In this document: piece by piece, positions 50,195 to 59,310 of the stretch
How positions within the stretch are numbered: position 1 is the stretch's first letter
Layout: each line of letters opens with the position of its first letter
NCBI RefSeq assembly: GCF_900113375.1
Contig: NZ_FOPC01000006.1
Span: 93,459-157,458 of the forward strand
Source: Algoriphagus hitonicola
GTDB taxonomy: Bacteria; Bacteroidota; Bacteroidia; Cytophagales; Cyclobacteriaceae
Reading direction: 5' to 3'
Length of the DNA: 64,000 nt
Position numbers and translations under genes: made by a program
The notes under the pieces: model-generated
Database searches by the model: none
Seen by the model: only the letters and a program-made list of their open reading frames with translations
What the model was told of the DNA's origin: nothing

Positions 50195-51457
50195 ATGAAC
50201 CTCATGGAAGAAGCCACCCCTTTGTTTACCAATGACGCAGTAGTTTTTGGAATTTTGATCGGTATTGTTGCTTTGGTTTTTGCTACGGCAGAAAGTAAAA
50301 GCAGTTTTTTTCAAAAATTTTATCGTGTTGTTCCCACCGTTCTGCTTTGTTATTTTATTCCAGCCGTTTTTAATTCTTTTGGGATAATATCAGGGGAGCA
50401 GTCTAATTTGTATTTTGTGTCGAGTAGATATTTATTACCGGCCTCCTTGGTCCTGTTTACAATCAGTATCGACTTCAAAGGGATTTTAAAATTAGGTCCA
50501 AAGGCCTTAACCATGTTTTTGGCTGGCACTGTAGGAATCATTCTCGGTGGGCCATTGGCATTATTCACGGTTAGTTTTTTTCAGCCGGAATTATTGGGAG
50601 GAAATGGTCCTGAGGAGATTTGGCGGGGATTGGCGACTATAGCAGGTTCCTGGATTGGAGGCGGAGCTAACCAAACCGCCATGTTGGAGGTTTTCGGGGC
50701 AAGTCCCTCACTATTTGCTCAGATGATCGCAGTCGATGTGTTGGTGGCCAATTTATGGATGGCTTTTCTCTTGTACTGGGCGGGCAATCCGGAAAAAATC
50801 GATAAGTTTTTTAAAGCAGACAATACCGCCATCTATGAGTTGAGGGATAAAATTGAGGGATTTAGGGCCGGAATTATGAAAATCCCGACACTTGCCGATA
50901 CCATGAAAATCATGGGAATAGCCTTTGGAGTGACAGCAATATCACATTTGATTGCGGATATTTTGGCCCCTTATATCGGTGAGAATTTCCCGAATCTGGA
51001 CCAATATTCGTTAAACTCAACTTTCTTTTGGATCGTGGTAATTGCAACTACCTTGGGTTTAGTACTGTCTTTTACCAAAGCACGAAATCTCGAGGGAGCA
51101 GGAGCTTCTCGATTTGGTTCGGTGTTTTTGTATGTGTTAGTGGCTACGATTGGGATGCAGATGGATTTGGGAGCGGTATTGGATAATCCCATTTTATTTG
51201 TAATCGGGATTGTTTGGATTCTGTTTCATATCATCATCATGCTTGTAGTGGCATGGATTATCAAGGCGCCATTTTTCTACGTTGCCGTAGGGTCTCAGGC
51301 CAATATCGGTGGAGCAGCGTCGGCTCCGATTGTAGCCTCAGCTTTTGATGCTTCTTTGGCTCCGGTGGGAGTGCTTTTGGCAGTTTTAGGTTATGCTTTG
51401 GGAACTTATGGTGCCTATTTGAGTGCTGTAATGATGCAATGGATTTCTGGCTTGTAG
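50195..51457 (+). CDS. DUF819 family membrane protein (YjcL-like)
   Basis: A 420-residue protein with about eleven membrane helices and the glycine-rich family motifs GSWIGGGANQTAM (about 151-163) and QANIGGAASAPIVASA (about 369-384), which form inverted-repeat halves typical of the fold. DUF819 proteins are putative transporters; the substrate is unknown. M4 is an alternative start. It follows the Nudix gene by 41 bp and precedes a small ferredoxin-like gene. Confidence 0.9.
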   Translation: MNLMEEATPLFTNDAVVFGILIGIVALVFATAESKSSFFQKFYRVVPTVLLCYFIPAVFNSFGIISGEQSNLYFVSSRYLLPASLVLFTISIDFKGILKLGPKALTMFLAGTVGIILGGPLALFTVSFFQPELLGGNGPEEIWRGLATIAGSWIGGGANQTAMLEVFGASPSLFAQMIAVDVLVANLWMAFLLYWAGNPEKIDKFFKADNTAIYELRDKIEGFRAGIMKIPTLADTMKIMGIAFGVTAISHLIADILAPYIGENFPNLDQYSLNSTFFWIVVIATTLGLVLSFTKARNLEGAGASRFGSVFLYVLVATIGMQMDLGAVLDNPILFVIGIVWILFHIIIMLVVAWIIKAPFFYVAVGSQANIGGAASAPIVASAFDASLAPVGVLLAVLGYALGTYGAYLSAVMMQWISGL

Positions 51458-51483
51458 CTGGACTTGGGATTATAGACTGAAAT

Positions 51484-51741
51484 ATGAAACATAAGCGGCA
51501 ATTGGTTTTTCTTTGTGGTGGTTCCGATTGCAAGGGGGCTGGATCGAAGACTATTAAAAAAGAGTTGAAAAGCGAATTGAAATCAGGTGTTCTGAAAGGA
51601 CATTGTAAGTTGATAGAAACCAAATGTCTCGATATGTGCAAGTCTGCGCCGGTGGGGATTGTCGGGAATCATTTTTGTAAAAAGGCCTCTGCTGACCATA
51701 TCGTCAAAGAAATAAAAAAAGCCCTGGATTTGCAGGGCTAA
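51484..51741 (+). CDS. Thioredoxin-like [2Fe-2S] ferredoxin domain protein
   Basis: An 85-residue protein with the thioredoxin-like ferredoxin arrangement: CGGSDC (C11, C16) and KCLDMC (C48, C52) as likely cluster ligands, followed by the family motif SAPVGIV. It probably carries electrons; the partner is not known. Its last codons form half of the minus-strand terminator for the convergent ybjQ gene. Confidence 0.85.
   Translation: MKHKRQLVFLCGGSDCKGAGSKTIKKELKSELKSGVLKGHCKLIETKCLDMCKSAPVGIVGNHFCKKASADHIVKEIKKALDLQG
51714..51739 (-). terminator. Terminator of ybjQ located inside the ferredoxin gene
   Basis: AGCCCTG/CAGGGCT stem with a 6-base loop; on the minus strand it is followed by T7. 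It lies in the last nine codons of the plus-strand ferredoxin gene. Confidence 0.75.
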
Positions 51742-51745
51742 AAAC

Positions 51746-52066
51746 TTAGATTTGGGTGACTTTGACTGCTGTGCCACTGGCGGTGACCATCAGCATTCCG
51801 TCGCGAATCGTTTCGTAATCCAGGTCTATGCCCACAATGGCATTGGCACCAAATCCTCGGGCTTGCATTTCCATTTCGGCCATGGCGGTAGCTTTGGCTT
51901 CTCGCAGAACCCGCTCATAGGCAGAGGATCGGCCGCCTACAATGTCAGTGATACTCGCAAAAAAATCCTTGAATACATTGGCTCCGATGATGGTTTCTCC
52001 GGATACGATTCCCAGATAAGCTTCGATTTTGTGTCCTTCAAGGCTGTTAGTGGTCGTGATGATCAT
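51746..52066 (-). CDS. YbjQ family (UPF0145) protein
   Basis: A 106-residue protein matching YbjQ/UPF0145 along its length: [52 protein letters not shown] and [14 protein letters not shown]. Members form pentameric rings and are described as heavy-metal-binding-like; the function is not established. Confidence 0.92.
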   Translation of the reverse strand: MIITTTNSLEGHKIEAYLGIVSGETIIGANVFKDFFASITDIVGGRSSAYERVLREAKATAMAEMEMQARGFGANAIVGIDLDYETIRDGMLMVTASGTAVKVTQI

Positions 52067-52286
52067 GTTGTTTTGTTTAAAGTTTCGATTAAGTTTTTAG
52101 CACGGATTTTAATCGGTAAAAGTTTCAGAAGGGAGACATTTCGTTTGGTTAAGGCCCAAAAATCTAAAATGACCACATCATTACTCTACGACCAATGAAG
52201 CCAACATTACCTAAATTTTTATAAAAAAAAGCTGAGGGAATGATCGAAAACACCTGATAATTTCGAATAAATTTATATTTTTCGAC

Positions 52287-55200
52287 ATGAGTCAACTTCA
52301 ACATTTTGATATTTCAGATTTTTTGAATGAGATCAAGGAGCCCTTATTTTTAATGGATTCCGAAGAAATTATTTTTTGGAATTCCTACGCAAAAGAACAG
52401 TTTGAGGGGCTTCCGGATAGCTGGAAAACTTGGTTTGAAAATGAGGATTTTATTCAGTTGATCAATGAATTTTTTCAATCAGGAGTGGTTCCAAATAGGA
52501 ATTTCTACAAAACATTAAGCCATCAAAATGGAGAGAAAATCAGGTTTGAATGGAGTTTCACCAATTTGCCCTCCAGCTATACTTCGAGGTTTCTCATCGT
52601 AAAAGGAAGCCGGGTTAAATATTATGGTTCCAGTCCTTTTCGGCATCATCTGACCAGGGAGTCAAATCAAGAAAAAGAGGAATTGAATTATATTCAGAGT
52701 ATTCTCAACAACAGTCATGATCTGATTGCGATTTTGGATGAGCAGGGGAATTACAAATTCATTTCCGAATCAGTGGGACAAAAACTAGGGTTTCCCGTAG
52801 AGTCGATTTTGGGAAAAAACTTCCGGGATTTAGAAAAAGAAGGCATTATCGAATTGGTCAAAGGATCCTTTGCTGAGGTATTAAATTCAGAACCAGATCA
52901 AGAAGTGCCGATTGATTTTTGGATCAAAAGAAGTAATGGCCTTCAGGTTTATCTGGAAAGCTACGGCAAAAATCTACTTGACCATCCAGAGATTCGTGGG
53001 ATATTATTTAGTAGTCGGGATATTACTGATTTTGTGGAGACGGGAAAGTCCTTACAAAAACGATATGAGATCGAAAACTTGATCAATCAGGTTTCTTCTC
53101 GGCTGATCAATGGGCAGTTGACAGAAATAGAACGCGATTTTCAGGATGCGCTGAAGCTATTTGGTGATTTTTTAAAAGCGACTCAAGCCTTTGTATTGAT
53201 TTTTAACCGTGATACCGATTTATTAGAAATTTTAAATTCTTGGAGCCAATCGGATCAAAAAAATACATTGAAGGATTTTATTCCCGAATTGGTAAATTCC
53301 AGAAAAAATCGGCTTGAGGCAGGGATTGTGAAGTTGATCGAACCTGAAACCGATCGGGATAAGTTCTATCATCTTTTCATCCCGATGAACTCCGCCTCAA
53401 GAATGCACGGGGTGATCTATTTTGAAATTGAAACTTCCAATTTACAATTTGCAGAAAAGGAACTACAGATCTTCAGACAGCTGGGGGATATCTTAGCAGG
53501 GGCGTATTTAGGTAGATTGATGACCAGAAGACTGGAGCGGAACGAAAATCTACTGACTACTACCGAAAGGCTTTCCAAATCCGGTTCTTGGAGGTTTAAT
53601 ACCAGCAAAAATCTTTTTTATGTTTCTGGAGGATTGGCTAGACTTTTCGAACTGGGAGATCGACCGCTTACGGCAGAGTATTCTTCCTTGATTTATAAAA
53701 TTGAAAAACCCGACCGGGCTCGCTTTGTCAAGCATCTGAAACAGGTGATCAAAACCAAAGGACAGGTTTCGGGAGAGTTTATGATCCGGACTGCAGATCA
53801 AAAAATCAAATTTCTGAGTTATGAAATCGAAGTGAAGGAGGATTTCTTTAGATCCGGTTTGGAGGTTAATGGATTCTGCACGGATATTTCGCACAAGCGG
53901 GCGGCAGATGAGCATTTGCGCTTGCAGTCACAGATTTTGGCCCAGGTGGATGACCCGATTATGGTTACGGATTTAAACCTGAAGGTGATTTATTTAAATG
54001 AAGCAGCGTCACAGTTTTTTAAGACCAAATCTTCTAACCCCATCAATAAATCGATTGATGATATTTTGAACATTCAATGGGGAAAAACCTCCTCATTGTC
54101 GGTTATTGCCGAGCGGCTTGAAGTTGGCGATTCCTGGAGGGAAGAAGTGGTTTTAACTACAGATCGGGTGGATGGACTTCCTTATGAATTATCCATTCAG
54201 GGGATTCATGCCGAGGCAAAAGAAAAAATCGGATATTCCTTTTTGTTTAGGAGTTTGGTAGAGCGATACCAAAGCCAAGAAATAGCGATGAGAGCCAGAA
54301 AAATCGTCGAGAATAGTCCTGCGATACTTTTTAGAGTGGACCCTAATGACGAATACCGAATTCATTATATCTCAGAAAATATCAACCGGTTTGGGTATAG
54401 CTCCAAGGAGCTGATGGACCAAGGAATACAGTTTATGGAGCTGGTTCACCCCGAAGATGTGATTAAAATAAATGCACAAAAAGAAAAATTGAGAGGCCAG
54501 TCAGGAGTTCCCTCGTTTTCAGGTCAATATCGGATCAAACATAAGGCAGGGCATTTTGTCTGGGTCGAGGACAAAACCACAGATGTACGAAACAAAAGTG
54601 GGGAGATCATCATGCACGAGGGGCTCTTTCAGGATATTTCGGAGCGAAAAAGCTTTGAAGTATTCAAAGCCGAAAAAGAAAAACAATACCGGGTTTTGGC
54701 TTCCAATATTCCCGGAACAAACATTTTTTTACTGGATGCCAATCGACGATATATTTTAGCCGAGGGGACCAATTTTGACTACTGGGAGTTAAAGCCGGAA
54801 GACTTTGAGGGAAGGCATCTTTCTGAAATTGTCTTGACGGATCCAAAGCAGATCGAAGAATTATTGGACCGGGTGTATTTTGACCAAGAAATCGTCGAAT
54901 CCGAATTCAAGCTTAAAGACCGATGGTACTATCGGTTGATGAGGCCTATTATGGAGGATGGAAAAGTAGCCTATGCATTGACCATTATTCGGGATATCAC
55001 CTCCGAATATGAGGCAAAGGCCAACCTTAAACGATCGGAGGAAAAATACCGCACCTTGGTAGAGGAATCCACTGAGATTATTTTCTCCTTATCGGAAACC
55101 TTTATTTTGGATTATGTTTCGCCTAATGTGAGCCAATTTTTGGGCTATGAGACTGCAGAGGTGTTGGGAAAAAGCATCTTTGAGTATTTGAATCCTGAAG

Positions 55201-56573
55201 ATTTGGATTTGTTTCAATCCATGCTGAGTGAATCCCGGGATTTTTTGGCAGAAAATCAATTTTTGGAATTTAGACTGCGCCACAAAGACGGGACTTATCG
55301 CATCTTTAATTCAAACGGTAAGATGATCTTGGACAAAAGCTCTGATACCCGATACTATACCGGGATTGCCCGGGATATTTCAAAACTGAAGGAAGCTCAG
55401 CGCGAACTACTTTTGGCAAAGGAAATGGCAGAAATGGCTTCTCAGGCAAAATCTCAGTTCCTATCCATCATGAGTCACGAAATCCGAACTCCAATGAATG
55501 CAGTAATCGGTTTAGCCCATTTTTTAATGGAAGAAGATCCCCGACCTGATCAACTCGAAAACTTAAAAACACTTCAGTTTTCTGCAGAGAATCTCATGGC
55601 TTTGATTAATGATATTTTGGATTTTAACAAAATCGAATCCGGAAAAGTGGAACTCGAATCCATTCCCTTTGATTTGAAAAATCTGATCCAGCGCATCATT
55701 CATTCCCACAGTTTTCAGGCACATGAAAAACCCATAGAAATCCTCACCGAGTTTGACGAAGCCATTCCTGAACTAGTCATCGGCGACTCCATCCGAATCG
55801 GCCAAGTGGTAAATAATCTCGTTTCAAATGCAATAAAATTTACAGAGCGAGGTCAGGTAAAAGTTTGTCTTAAAGTTGCAAATAAAGAATCGGAAAAAAT
55901 AAGAATCCTGTTTCGATTTGAAGACACGGGCATAGGAATACCGGAAGATAAGGTCGGCGGAATATTCGAAGCGTTTACACAGGCAAGCTCCTCCACGACG
56001 CGAAAATTTGGGGGTACAGGACTTGGTTTGGCGATCGTCAAGCGGCTGATCAATTTACATGGAGGGGAAATTGATTATCAATCAAATCCTCAGGGAGGAA
56101 GTATCTTTGAGTTTGAGATCGAATTCAGTTTTCCGAATGAGACGATAAAAAGGACTGCGCAAGAAAAGGAATCTCTGCCCAAATCACTTCAGCAAGCCTC
56201 TATTTTGGTGGCTGAGGACAATACAGTCAATCAGATTTTAATTCGGAAATTCCTTAAAAAATGGAATGCCGGCAATTTGGTTTTTGCTGCGGATGGTCAA
56301 GAAGCGATGGAAATGTTTGAAAAAGGTGATTTTGACTTGATTTTAGTCGATCTCCAAATGCCTATCATGGATGGATTTACGGCAGCTAGAAAAATGCGAA
56401 ATCACGCTGATCCTAAGAAGTCAAGACTTCCTATTTTGGCTTTGACGGCGAGTTCATTTCATGAGGTAAAGGATGCCTTAGAGGAAATCGGGTTTGACGA
56501 TTACATTCCCAAGCCTTTTTCTCCAGAAGTCCTTTATGAAAAATTGATTAAGCATCTTCGGTCCAAAAATTGA
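52287..56573 (+). CDS. Multi-PAS hybrid histidine kinase with receiver domain
   Basis: A 1428-residue cytosolic sensor; no membrane segment is evident. In order: PAS (15-110), PAS (130-255), GAF-like (265-400), PAS (415-530), PAS (545-660), PAS (670-790), PAS (800-910), PAS (920-1035), HisKA with phospho-acceptor His1064 (SHEIRTPMNAVIG), HATPase (N-box NLVSNAIKFT, G1 DTGIGIPED, G2 GGTGLGLAIV), and a C-terminal receiver with phospho-acceptor Asp1355 (LVDLQMPIMDG) and KPF. Domain limits are approximate. No response regulator with an output domain is adjacent, so the phosphorelay target is elsewhere. Ligands could include haem, flavin or redox cues. Confidence 0.92.
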   Translation: MSQLQHFDISDFLNEIKEPLFLMDSEEIIFWNSYAKEQFEGLPDSWKTWFENEDFIQLINEFFQSGVVPNRNFYKTLSHQNGEKIRFEWSFTNLPSSYTSRFLIVKGSRVKYYGSSPFRHHLTRESNQEKEELNYIQSILNNSHDLIAILDEQGNYKFISESVGQKLGFPVESILGKNFRDLEKEGIIELVKGSFAEVLNSEPDQEVPIDFWIKRSNGLQVYLESYGKNLLDHPEIRGILFSSRDITDFVETGKSLQKRYEIENLINQVSSRLINGQLTEIERDFQDALKLFGDFLKATQAFVLIFNRDTDLLEILNSWSQSDQKNTLKDFIPELVNSRKNRLEAGIVKLIEPETDRDKFYHLFIPMNSASRMHGVIYFEIETSNLQFAEKELQIFRQLGDILAGAYLGRLMTRRLERNENLLTTTERLSKSGSWRFNTSKNLFYVSGGLARLFELGDRPLTAEYSSLIYKIEKPDRARFVKHLKQVIKTKGQVSGEFMIRTADQKIKFLSYEIEVKEDFFRSGLEVNGFCTDISHKRAADEHLRLQSQILAQVDDPIMVTDLNLKVIYLNEAASQFFKTKSSNPINKSIDDILNIQWGKTSSLSVIAERLEVGDSWREEVVLTTDRVDGLPYELSIQGIHAEAKEKIGYSFLFRSLVERYQSQEIAMRARKIVENSPAILFRVDPNDEYRIHYISENINRFGYSSKELMDQGIQFMELVHPEDVIKINAQKEKLRGQSGVPSFSGQYRIKHKAGHFVWVEDKTTDVRNKSGEIIMHEGLFQDISERKSFEVFKAEKEKQYRVLASNIPGTNIFLLDANRRYILAEGTNFDYWELKPEDFEGRHLSEIVLTDPKQIEELLDRVYFDQEIVESEFKLKDRWYYRLMRPIMEDGKVAYALTIIRDITSEYEAKANLKRSEEKYRTLVEESTEIIFSLSETFILDYVSPNVSQFLGYETAEVLGKSIFEYLNPEDLDLFQSMLSESRDFLAENQFLEFRLRHKDGTYRIFNSNGKMILDKSSDTRYYTGIARDISKLKEAQRELLLAKEMAEMASQAKSQFLSIMSHEIRTPMNAVIGLAHFLMEEDPRPDQLENLKTLQFSAENLMALINDILDFNKIESGKVELESIPFDLKNLIQRIIHSHSFQAHEKPIEILTEFDEAIPELVIGDSIRIGQVVNNLVSNAIKFTERGQVKVCLKVANKESEKIRILFRFEDTGIGIPEDKVGGIFEAFTQASSSTTRKFGGTGLGLAIVKRLINLHGGEIDYQSNPQGGSIFEFEIEFSFPNETIKRTAQEKESLPKSLQQASILVAEDNTVNQILIRKFLKKWNAGNLVFAADGQEAMEMFEKGDFDLILVDLQMPIMDGFTAARKMRNHADPKKSRLPILALTASSFHEVKDALEEIGFDDYIPKPFSPEVLYEKLIKHLRSKN

Positions 56574-56601
56574 CCGGATTTGGGTTTTAGCATTAATTTT
56601 G
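56570..56601 (+). promoter_or_regulatory. Bacteroidota-type promoter TTG-N21-TAATTTTG
   Basis: TTG at 56570-56572, which overlaps the kinase stop codon, and perfect -7 TAATTTTG at 56594-56601, 48 bases before ATG 56650. Confidence 0.5.
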
Positions 56602-56649
56602 CCTAATCGGTAACTCAATCATCTCAAATGCAAAACCCACCTAAAGCAA

Positions 56650-57969
56650 ATGTCTATTTTTTGTAGAATTAGCCTACTGTTTCTTTTTTTGGGGTTTTTC
56701 TACCCTAATGCTCAAGCTCAACGACTGCTGGACAAGCGCTCGAGTTTTTATTCCACAGTAGGAATCAGTGGAGCAAAGCTCAATCAATTTGACAATATGC
56801 TGGCAGATCGAGGATTGTCAGGATTGCGACAGCGCTACCGCACGATTGGGTTAGGTTATCAAACACGGATCAATGATTTCGTTTTGGGAATGGAACTGTT
56901 TCAAAACCGAAGTGCCCAGAGTAGATTGGACGATTATCGGATTGGATACCGGACTTCACGTGCAGTTGTAAATATTGGATACTCCTTTACCGAGGAGGGC
57001 AAGTTTCAGCTTATCCATTACATGTCTATGGGGTTGGGTTTTTTGAATTTTCAGATGTTACCTGATGATCGTCCCTCAAACCTAGATGATTTTTTGGCAG
57101 ATCCTGCTGATGGATTTATTCTTCGAAAAATGGATATCCATAAAGGGACCAAGAATTTTGGTGGATTTTTAACCGAAATCGGGTTTCAGCTAAGCTATGA
57201 TTTTAACCTTTTGGGTAGAAAAGAAGCACTTTTTGTATTGGCCAAAATGGGTTATTCCTTTAGCCCTTTTGAGGGCAAGTGGGAAATGAATGACATGTCT
57301 TTTGACAATACTCAGGCTGGAGCATTTTTCCGGGTTGGGGCAGGGGTGACGCTGCCGGACAGGAATTTTTTCTACAAAGACGCATCGGTGACCTTTCAGC
57401 TTTTGTCAGGAATTCATTTTACAAAGGCTGATGGTTTTAATGAGCAGCTCGTTCGGGCTGGATATGAACCTTTAGAAGGACGACCTTCCAATTTGGGTTT
57501 AAGAATGCTGGTCGAAAACGGTGGTTTTTTGTACGGATCGGATGTGTTTAACCTTTCCAGTAGCGGGACTGCCAATGAGCAGCGGGAGCATTCCTTGAAT
57601 AGCCTGAGAGTCTATGCTTTGGCCGGACATAAAGTCATCCAGTTTAGGAATTTCAGTATTGCTGGTTTGGCTGGATTAGGTTTTGGAAACCTCCGATACA
57701 GCCTCCTTCAAAAAGATAAGCCTGATTTTCCGGAGCTATTTGAAAAGCGGAAGTTTGACGGGTACTTACGAAACTCGGGTTTGATGGCAAAACCTGAATT
57801 GATGGTCGAATACGGAATGCCAGTGACCAAACGGAAACTTTTTGATTTGGTATTTTCAGCTTCTTTCGGTTATGAGCTTGCCCTCGCCAATTACCGGTTG
57901 GGAGAATTTGACATGGCCAACTACATGAGTGCCCCTTATCTGATGTTTGGGATTGGTGTCCGACCTTGA
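56650..57969 (+). CDS. Hypothetical outer-membrane beta-barrel protein
   Basis: A 439-residue protein with a signal peptide (MSIFCRISLLFLFLGFFYPNAQA). The mature chain alternates in beta-barrel fashion (YRTIGLGYQTRINDFVLGMELF, AVVNIGYSFTEEGKFQLIHYMSMGLGF, YLMFGIGVRP at the end). No named family. It has its own promoter and precedes the metH riboswitch by about 110 bp. Confidence 0.72.
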   Translation: MSIFCRISLLFLFLGFFYPNAQAQRLLDKRSSFYSTVGISGAKLNQFDNMLADRGLSGLRQRYRTIGLGYQTRINDFVLGMELFQNRSAQSRLDDYRIGYRTSRAVVNIGYSFTEEGKFQLIHYMSMGLGFLNFQMLPDDRPSNLDDFLADPADGFILRKMDIHKGTKNFGGFLTEIGFQLSYDFNLLGRKEALFVLAKMGYSFSPFEGKWEMNDMSFDNTQAGAFFRVGAGVTLPDRNFFYKDASVTFQLLSGIHFTKADGFNEQLVRAGYEPLEGRPSNLGLRMLVENGGFLYGSDVFNLSSSGTANEQREHSLNSLRVYALAGHKVIQFRNFSIAGLAGLGFGNLRYSLLQKDKPDFPELFEKRKFDGYLRNSGLMAKPELMVEYGMPVTKRKLFDLVFSASFGYELALANYRLGEFDMANYMSAPYLMFGIGVRP

Positions 57970-58072
57970 TGATTTGGAGCCAAATTAATTTTTCCCCTAG
58001 AATTTCATAAAAATTTTCACCCAAACTATTCAAAAATCTAATAAACCCACTGTTTTATTGACCGATAGCTAT

Positions 58073-58080
58073 TACCTTTG
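58073..58080 (+). promoter_or_regulatory. -7 element of the metH transcript
   Basis: TACCTTTG, a perfect TAnnTTTG, ending six bases before the P1 strand of the SAM-I riboswitch, so the transcript starts almost exactly at the aptamer. No -33 TTG at standard spacing. Confidence 0.5.
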
Positions 58081-58082
58081 CT

Positions 58083-58183
58083 AAAGCTTATCGAGAAAGA
58101 CCGAGGGAAGGGCCCTATGACGTCTTAGCAACCTGAATCCAAGGTGCTAACTCCCATTCTGGAAATGCCGGAAAAAGATGAGC
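58083..58183 (+). promoter_or_regulatory. SAM-I (S-box) riboswitch
   Basis: The aptamer is recognisable: P1 is GCTTATC (58086-58092) with GATGAGC (58177-58183); P2 is AAGAC/GTCTT with the internal AGGGA and GGCCC segments; the core GCAACC and AGGTGCTAA follow, and P4 is TTCTGG/CCGGAA. It binds S-adenosylmethionine and should switch off the metH-metF unit when SAM is high. A 13-base segment downstream (58221-58233) is the exact complement of 58083-58095 and can compete with P1. Confidence 0.92.
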
Positions 58184-58254
58184 GGAAAAAGAATACATTA
58201 GTACTTTTCTCCGTGTTTTGCTCGATAAGCTTTTTAATAGAAAATAGAACGCAG

Positions 58255-59310
58255 ATGCAAAACCAAACGAATATTCTTCTCAAGGCGCTACAAAAAAAAA
58301 TACTGATTTTGGACGGTGCCATGGGAACCATGATTCAGCGATATACTCTGACGGAAGATGATTTCCGAACTCCTGAGCTGAAAAATCACCCCAAATCACT
58401 CAAAGGAAATAATGATTTATTGTCGCTCAGCCGGCCAGAAATCATTAAAGCCATCCATGCCGAGTACCTCGAGGCTGGAGCTGATATCATTGAGACCAAT
58501 ACCTTTTCAGGGACTTCAATCGCGCAGGCAGATTATGAACTCTCTCACTTGGCCTATCAGATCAATTTTCAATCAGCAAAAATCGCCCGAGAGGTTGCTG
58601 ATGAATTTACTGCCAAAGACCCTTCGAAGCCCCGTTTTGTGGCAGGAGCAATGGGCCCCACCAACCGTACAGCTTCTATCTCACCGGATGTAAATGATCC
58701 GGGTTATCGTGCTGTGAATTTCGATCAGTTGGCAGAAGCCTACTCCGAGCAAGTTCGCGGTTTACTCGACGGAGGAGTGGATATTTTATTGGTAGAGACG
58801 ATTTTCGATACACTCAATGCCAAGGCGGCATTGTATGCAATTCAAGACGTTTTTGAAGAACGCAATATTCCTTTGGATCCAAAAGATGGGGGAATTTCAA
58901 TCATGATTTCCGGTACGATTACGGATGCTTCAGGACGGACACTATCTGGTCAGACTACTGAAGCCTTTTTGATTTCTGTATCACATGTCCCTTTGCTTTC
59001 AGTAGGTTTAAACTGTGCCTTGGGAGCTAAGGAATTGCGGCCTTATCTGAAAGTTTTAGCGCAAAACGCACCATTTTACGTTTCTGCCTATCCCAATGCA
59101 GGATTGCCCAATGAGTTTGGGGCTTATGATCAGGGAGCAAATGAAATGGCCGATCAAGTACGCGATTTTTTGAAAGAAGGGATGTTGAATATTTTGGGAG
59201 GCTGCTGCGGAACCACCCCCGATCATATTCGAGCCATGGCAAAACTTGCGGCTGAATTTCAACCTAGAAAAATTGAAGAAGAACTGGAAGAGGAGGGAGC
59301 TGATGTCTAA
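58255..59310 (+). CDS. metH: Methionine synthase, homocysteine-binding half (split MetH)
   Basis: A 351-residue protein from ATG 58255. The frame extends to 58144, but that start lies inside the riboswitch. It carries only the N-terminal homocysteine S-methyltransferase barrel of MetH ([10 protein letters not shown] at the start). The zinc triad Cys254 (GLNCALG), Cys317 and Cys318 ([11 protein letters not shown]) is intact. It binds homocysteine and transfers a methyl from the B12 subunit. Its 3' end overlaps the second half by 8 bases. Confidence 0.92.
   Translation: MQNQTNILLKALQKKILILDGAMGTMIQRYTLTEDDFRTPELKNHPKSLKGNNDLLSLSRPEIIKAIHAEYLEAGADIIETNTFSGTSIAQADYELSHLAYQINFQSAKIAREVADEFTAKDPSKPRFVAGAMGPTNRTASISPDVNDPGYRAVNFDQLAEAYSEQVRGLLDGGVDILLVETIFDTLNAKAALYAIQDVFEERNIPLDPKDGGISIMISGTITDASGRTLSGQTTEAFLISVSHVPLLSVGLNCALGAKELRPYLKVLAQNAPFYVSAYPNAGLPNEFGAYDQGANEMADQVRDFLKEGMLNILGGCCGTTPDHIRAMAKLAAEFQPRKIEEELEEEGADV

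Noticed and set aside
58144..58254. Upstream extension of the first metH half
   Set aside because: The extension begins inside the SAM-I aptamer; homology to MetH starts only after ATG 58255.
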